Shown here piece after piece: positions 61,317-64,000 of a DNA stretch of 64,000 nt. The number at the start of each line of letters is the position of its first letter. The stretch's first letter is position 1. The position numbers and the translations under genes are program-made. Source of the DNA: Cognatishimia sp. SS12 (GTDB lineage: Bacteria; Pseudomonadota; Alphaproteobacteria; Rhodobacterales; Rhodobacteraceae); assembly GCF_028369055.1 (NCBI RefSeq), contig NZ_JAQNCZ010000002.1, forward strand, positions 310,001 through 374,000, in the 5' to 3' direction. The notes below the pieces were generated by a model, which saw only the letters and a list, made by a program, of their open reading frames with translations, was not told the origin of the DNA and searched no databases.

Positions 61317-63924
61317 TCACAATCCGGCCGGGGACAACAATCAATTTCTTGGGCTGGGCCCCATCCAGCGCTCGCTGCACAGCTTCGTGTGCAAGGACAA
61401 GTTTTTCAACCTCTTCCTTGCTCATGTCTTTTGGCACGCTGATTTCGGCGCGGCGTTTGCCGTTGATCTGAATGGGCAGCGTGACATTGGCCTCGACCAG
61501 CATCGCCTCATCGGCAACGGGCCAAGGTGCATCGACAATCAGACCTTCGCCGCCCTGATGAGCCCAGATGTCCTCTGCCAGATGCGGCGTCATGGGTGAC
61601 ATCAGCTGCGCCAACGTCATGATGGCCTGTTTTTGCGCGGCGGCCCCGGCTTTGGATTTCGCGAGTGTGGCCGTAAAGCCGTAAAGCTTTGCAATCGCTG
61701 CATTAAACCCGAAGCTTTCGACGCCCAGCGTCACGTCGCGGATGGTCTTGTGCATCTCGCGCAGCAACGCTTCGTCTTCCTGGCCCTTGGCGCCCGGGTC
61801 CATCGCGCCGATCTTGTCGCAGAGGTTCCAGACCCGGTTCAGGTGTTTATGCGCCGCTTCTGCGCCCGAGGCCGTCCATTCGACATCGCGCTCGGGCGGG
61901 CTATCGGACAGAACAAACCAACGTGCGGTATCGGCACCATAAGCCGAGATGATCGCCAGCGGGTCGACCACATTGTTTTTGGATTTGGACATTTTCGCTG
62001 ACGGGATCACGGTGATCTTCTCGCCAGTTTCTTTCACGACCGTTTGGCCGTCACGCTCTTCGACTTCGTTGGGGTAATGATAGATCGCCCGGCCGTTGTC
62101 ATCCGTACGCTCTGCATTCTTGTAAATCGCGTGAGTCACCATGCCCTGGGTGAAGAGCGCATTGAACGGCTCAATGCTTTTTTCTGGCAGATGGCCGGTG
62201 ATGTTCATCGCGCGCGCAAAGAAGCGCGAATAGAGCAGGTGCAAAATCGCGTGCTCGATGCCGCCGATGTATTGGTCGACGTTCATCCAGTAATCTGCTT
62301 CGGTCAGATCAGTTGGCGTGCTGGCACGCGGCGCAGTGAAGCGTGCGAAATACCAAGAGCTGTCGACAAATGTGTCCATCGTGTCGGTTTCGCGCTGCGC
62401 TGGCTTGCCACACGACGGGCAGGCGCAATCGCGCCAGGTCGGATGGCGATCCAGCGGGTTGCCGGGCACCGAAAAGTCGATCGCTTTGCCCTCTTCGTCA
62501 TAGGGCAGCTCAACCGGCAGGTTTTCTTTCTTCTCCGGCACCACGCCGCAGCTGTTGCAATGCACCACCGGGATCGGGCAGCCCCAATAGCGTTGGCGTG
62601 ACAGCCCCCAGTCGCGCAGGCGGTATTTGGTGACGCCTTCGCCCCAGCCCGCTTTTTCTGCGAAATCCACTGAAGCGTTTATGGCTTCTTCTCCGGTAGC
62701 TTCGGTCAGCCCAGCGAAGTGGTTGATAAAGCGAACCTTTTCATTTTTTGGTGGTACAAATGCAATATCGCTCTGTTCAGCGTTGGGATTTTTGGCTAGA
62801 GTATCTGAAATGCCCCAAACATAGGTCTCACCCGAAGCTTCTTCGAATGCTGCTTTAACCGGTAGGTCATATTTGCGGCAAAAATCCAGATCCCGCTGAT
62901 CATGCGCCGGGCAGGCAAAGATTGCGCCGGTGCCATAATCCATCAGGATAAAGTTCGCGATCCAGACCGGCAATTCCCAATTCGGGTCCAGCGGGTGCTT
63001 CACCTTAAGCCCAGTGTCAAAGCCCAGCTTCTCGCCGGTTTCAATCGCTTCTTCGGTGGTGCCGCCCTTGCGGCATTCGGCGACAAAGGCCGCGACCTCA
63101 GCGTTCTGCGCCTCAAGCTCTCTGGCAATCGGATGGTCAGGCGAGATGCCGACAAAGGATGCGCCCATCAGCGTATCGGGGCGGGTGGTATAGACTTCGA
63201 TTGGGGCGGCACGGTCGGTGCGCTCAAAGCTGAATTGCAGACCACGGGATTTGCCGATCCAGTTTTCCTGCATCAGCCGCACCTTTGCGGGCCAATTGTC
63301 CAGACCATCGAGCGCGCTCAGCAGTTCTTCGGACATATCCGAGATCTTAAAGAACCATTGGGTCAGCTCGCGCCGCTCAACCAATGCGCCCGAGCGCCAG
63401 CCACGGCCGTTTTCAACCTGTTCGTTGGCCAGCACGGTCATATCGACCGGATCCCAGTTCACGACAGCGTTTTTGCGATAGACGAGGCCCTTGTCGAGCA
63501 TGTCCAAAAACAAGGCCTGCTGCTGGCCGTAATATTCCACATCGCAGGTGGCGAACATGCGCGACCAGTCCAGCGACAGGCCCAGCGGTTTCATCTGCTC
63601 GACCATCGTGTCGATATTGCCGTAGGTCCAATCCTTTGGATGGCCGCCGCTGGCCATGGCAGCGTTTTCGGCGGGCATGCCAAAAGCGTCAAAACCCATT
63701 GGGTGCAGCACGTTGTGCCCTGTGCTCATCTTATAACGCGCAATGACGTCACCCATGGTGTAGTTGCGTACATGACCCATGTGCAGCTTGCCCGACGGGT
63801 AGGGGAACATCTCAAGCACGTAATACTTGGGCTTGCTCTCATCGCGAACCGCTTTGAAGGTGTCAGCCTTTTCCCAGGCCGCTTGCCACTTTGCTTCGAT
63901 TTCCGCGGGGCTATAGCGCGTCAT
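61303..63924 (-). CDS. leuS: Leucyl-tRNA synthetase
   Basis: 873-residue class I aminoacyl-tRNA synthetase with HIGH-type motif [19 protein letters not shown] and KMSKS-type motif [16 protein letters not shown], plus a large editing (CP1) domain in between and the zinc-ribbon-like [11 protein letters not shown] and [12 protein letters not shown] 63924 was chosen because [10 protein letters not shown] starts the conserved region; ATG at 63933 or 63942 is possible. First gene of leuS-lptE-holA; the 76 bases beyond it hold no recognisable element. Confidence 0.97.
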   Translation of the reverse strand: MTRYSPAEIEAKWQAAWEKADTFKAVRDESKPKYYVLEMFPYPSGKLHMGHVRNYTMGDVIARYKMSTGHNVLHPMGFDAFGMPAENAAMASGGHPKDWTYGNIDTMVEQMKPLGLSLDWSRMFATCDVEYYGQQQALFLDMLDKGLVYRKNAVVNWDPVDMTVLANEQVENGRGWRSGALVERRELTQWFFKISDMSEELLSALDGLDNWPAKVRLMQENWIGKSRGLQFSFERTDRAAPIEVYTTRPDTLMGASFVGISPDHPIARELEAQNAEVAAFVAECRKGGTTEEAIETGEKLGFDTGLKVKHPLDPNWELPVWIANFILMDYGTGAIFACPAHDQRDLDFCRKYDLPVKAAFEEASGETYVWGISDTLAKNPNAEQSDIAFVPPKNEKVRFINHFAGLTEATGEEAINASVDFAEKAGWGEGVTKYRLRDWGLSRQRYWGCPIPVVHCNSCGVVPEKKENLPVELPYDEEGKAIDFSVPGNPLDRHPTWRDCACPSCGKPAQRETDTMDTFVDSSWYFARFTAPRASTPTDLTEADYWMNVDQYIGGIEHAILHLLYSRFFARAMNITGHLPEKSIEPFNALFTQGMVTHAIYKNAERTDDNGRAIYHYPNEVEERDGQTVVKETGEKITVIPSAKMSKSKNNVVDPLAIISAYGADTARWFVLSDSPPERDVEWTASGAEAAHKHLNRVWNLCDKIGAMDPGAKGQEDEALLREMHKTIRDVTLGVESFGFNAAIAKLYGFTATLAKSKAGAAAQKQAIMTLAQLMSPMTPHLAEDIWAHQGGEGLIVDAPWPVADEAMLVEANVTLPIQINGKRRAEISVPKDMSKEEVEKLVLAHEAVQRALDGAQPKKLIVVPGRIVNVVI

Positions 63925-64000
63925 GCGGGACATCCCTTTCACATTCCTTGGTGGCCCGGCGTGGGCTCAGTCGCCAAGGTGATAGGCTGCGCGCGCGCGG

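Overview
The window reads as a chromosomal segment of a marine alphaproteobacterium of the Rhodobacterales (Roseobacter group). This is inferred from GC-rich coding DNA, the PhyR-NepR-EcfG general stress system, a CcrM (GANTC) methyltransferase next to rnhB, the Fur-type Zur/Znu system, the lone DUF2125 and UMF1-family proteins, and the leuS-lptE-holA order. No rRNA, tRNA, CRISPR array, prophage or intact insertion sequence was found. Genes are tightly packed with many 4-14 base overlaps.

Layout. 1-10.9 kb: a stress island. It holds a BON/MscS channel (cut by the window start), an AI-2E/PerM-type permease, and many very small membrane or secreted proteins (holin-like, DUF3618, DUF883-like, DUF1328, two PLDc_N proteins, PRC-barrel, entericidin). 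It also holds a Crp/Fnr regulator, the core regulators ecfG-nepR and phyR, and dps. Twelve GGAAC-N16/17-nGTT-type motifs lie upstream of nearly every transcription unit here, so the island looks like an EcfG regulon built around its own regulators. 11.1-17.8 kb: a LacI-type regulator followed by an accessory glycan patch. The patch has a methyltransferase, a decayed glycosyltransferase copy, a glycosyltransferase carrying a transposase-like helix-turn-helix tail, a double-domain glycosyltransferase and a simple one. 17.9-21.1 kb: zinc uptake (znuA divergent from zur-znuC-znuB) with a palindromic Zur-box candidate.

21-29 kb: DUF2478 protein, a PEP mutase/isocitrate lyase family enzyme, Ada, a TSUP exporter, then serine biosynthesis (serB divergent from serC-serA, with a serC-type leader and a REP-like palindrome pair). 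29-36 kb: a PPP phosphatase, a 49-residue protein, threonine degradation (kbl-tdh) with an XRE-cupin regulator, yaaA, recQ, yggT. 35.7-40.1 kb: a thioesterase-like protein, UMF1 transporter, mepA, a phytase-like esterase and a YhhQ/VUT transporter. 40.2-40.4 kb holds a structured RNA candidate ending in a strong intrinsic terminator, just before arfB.

40.8-48.8 kb: a membrane-tethered winged-helix protein, secreted proteins of unknown function, rnhB-ccrM, an alkane monooxygenase, mutY divergent from a DUF721 protein and a DsbA-like thiol oxidoreductase. 48.9-55.7 kb: waaA-lpxK (lipid A/Kdo), a class I glutamine amidotransferase, pmbA-cysQ, a DUF2125 protein. 55.8-63.9 kb: an SDR enzyme, an enoyl-CoA hydratase, a second MscS channel, a TIGR03862-type flavoprotein, and the leuS-lptE-holA operon on the minus strand.

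The most interesting items are the EcfG-motif island with an orphan perfect promoter driving a short unknown transcript, the RNA candidate at 40.2 kb whose closing stem pairs a perfect Shine-Dalgarno with an anti-Shine-Dalgarno-like strand, and the glycosyltransferase fused to an IS3-OrfA-like DNA-binding tail beside a frameshifted relative.
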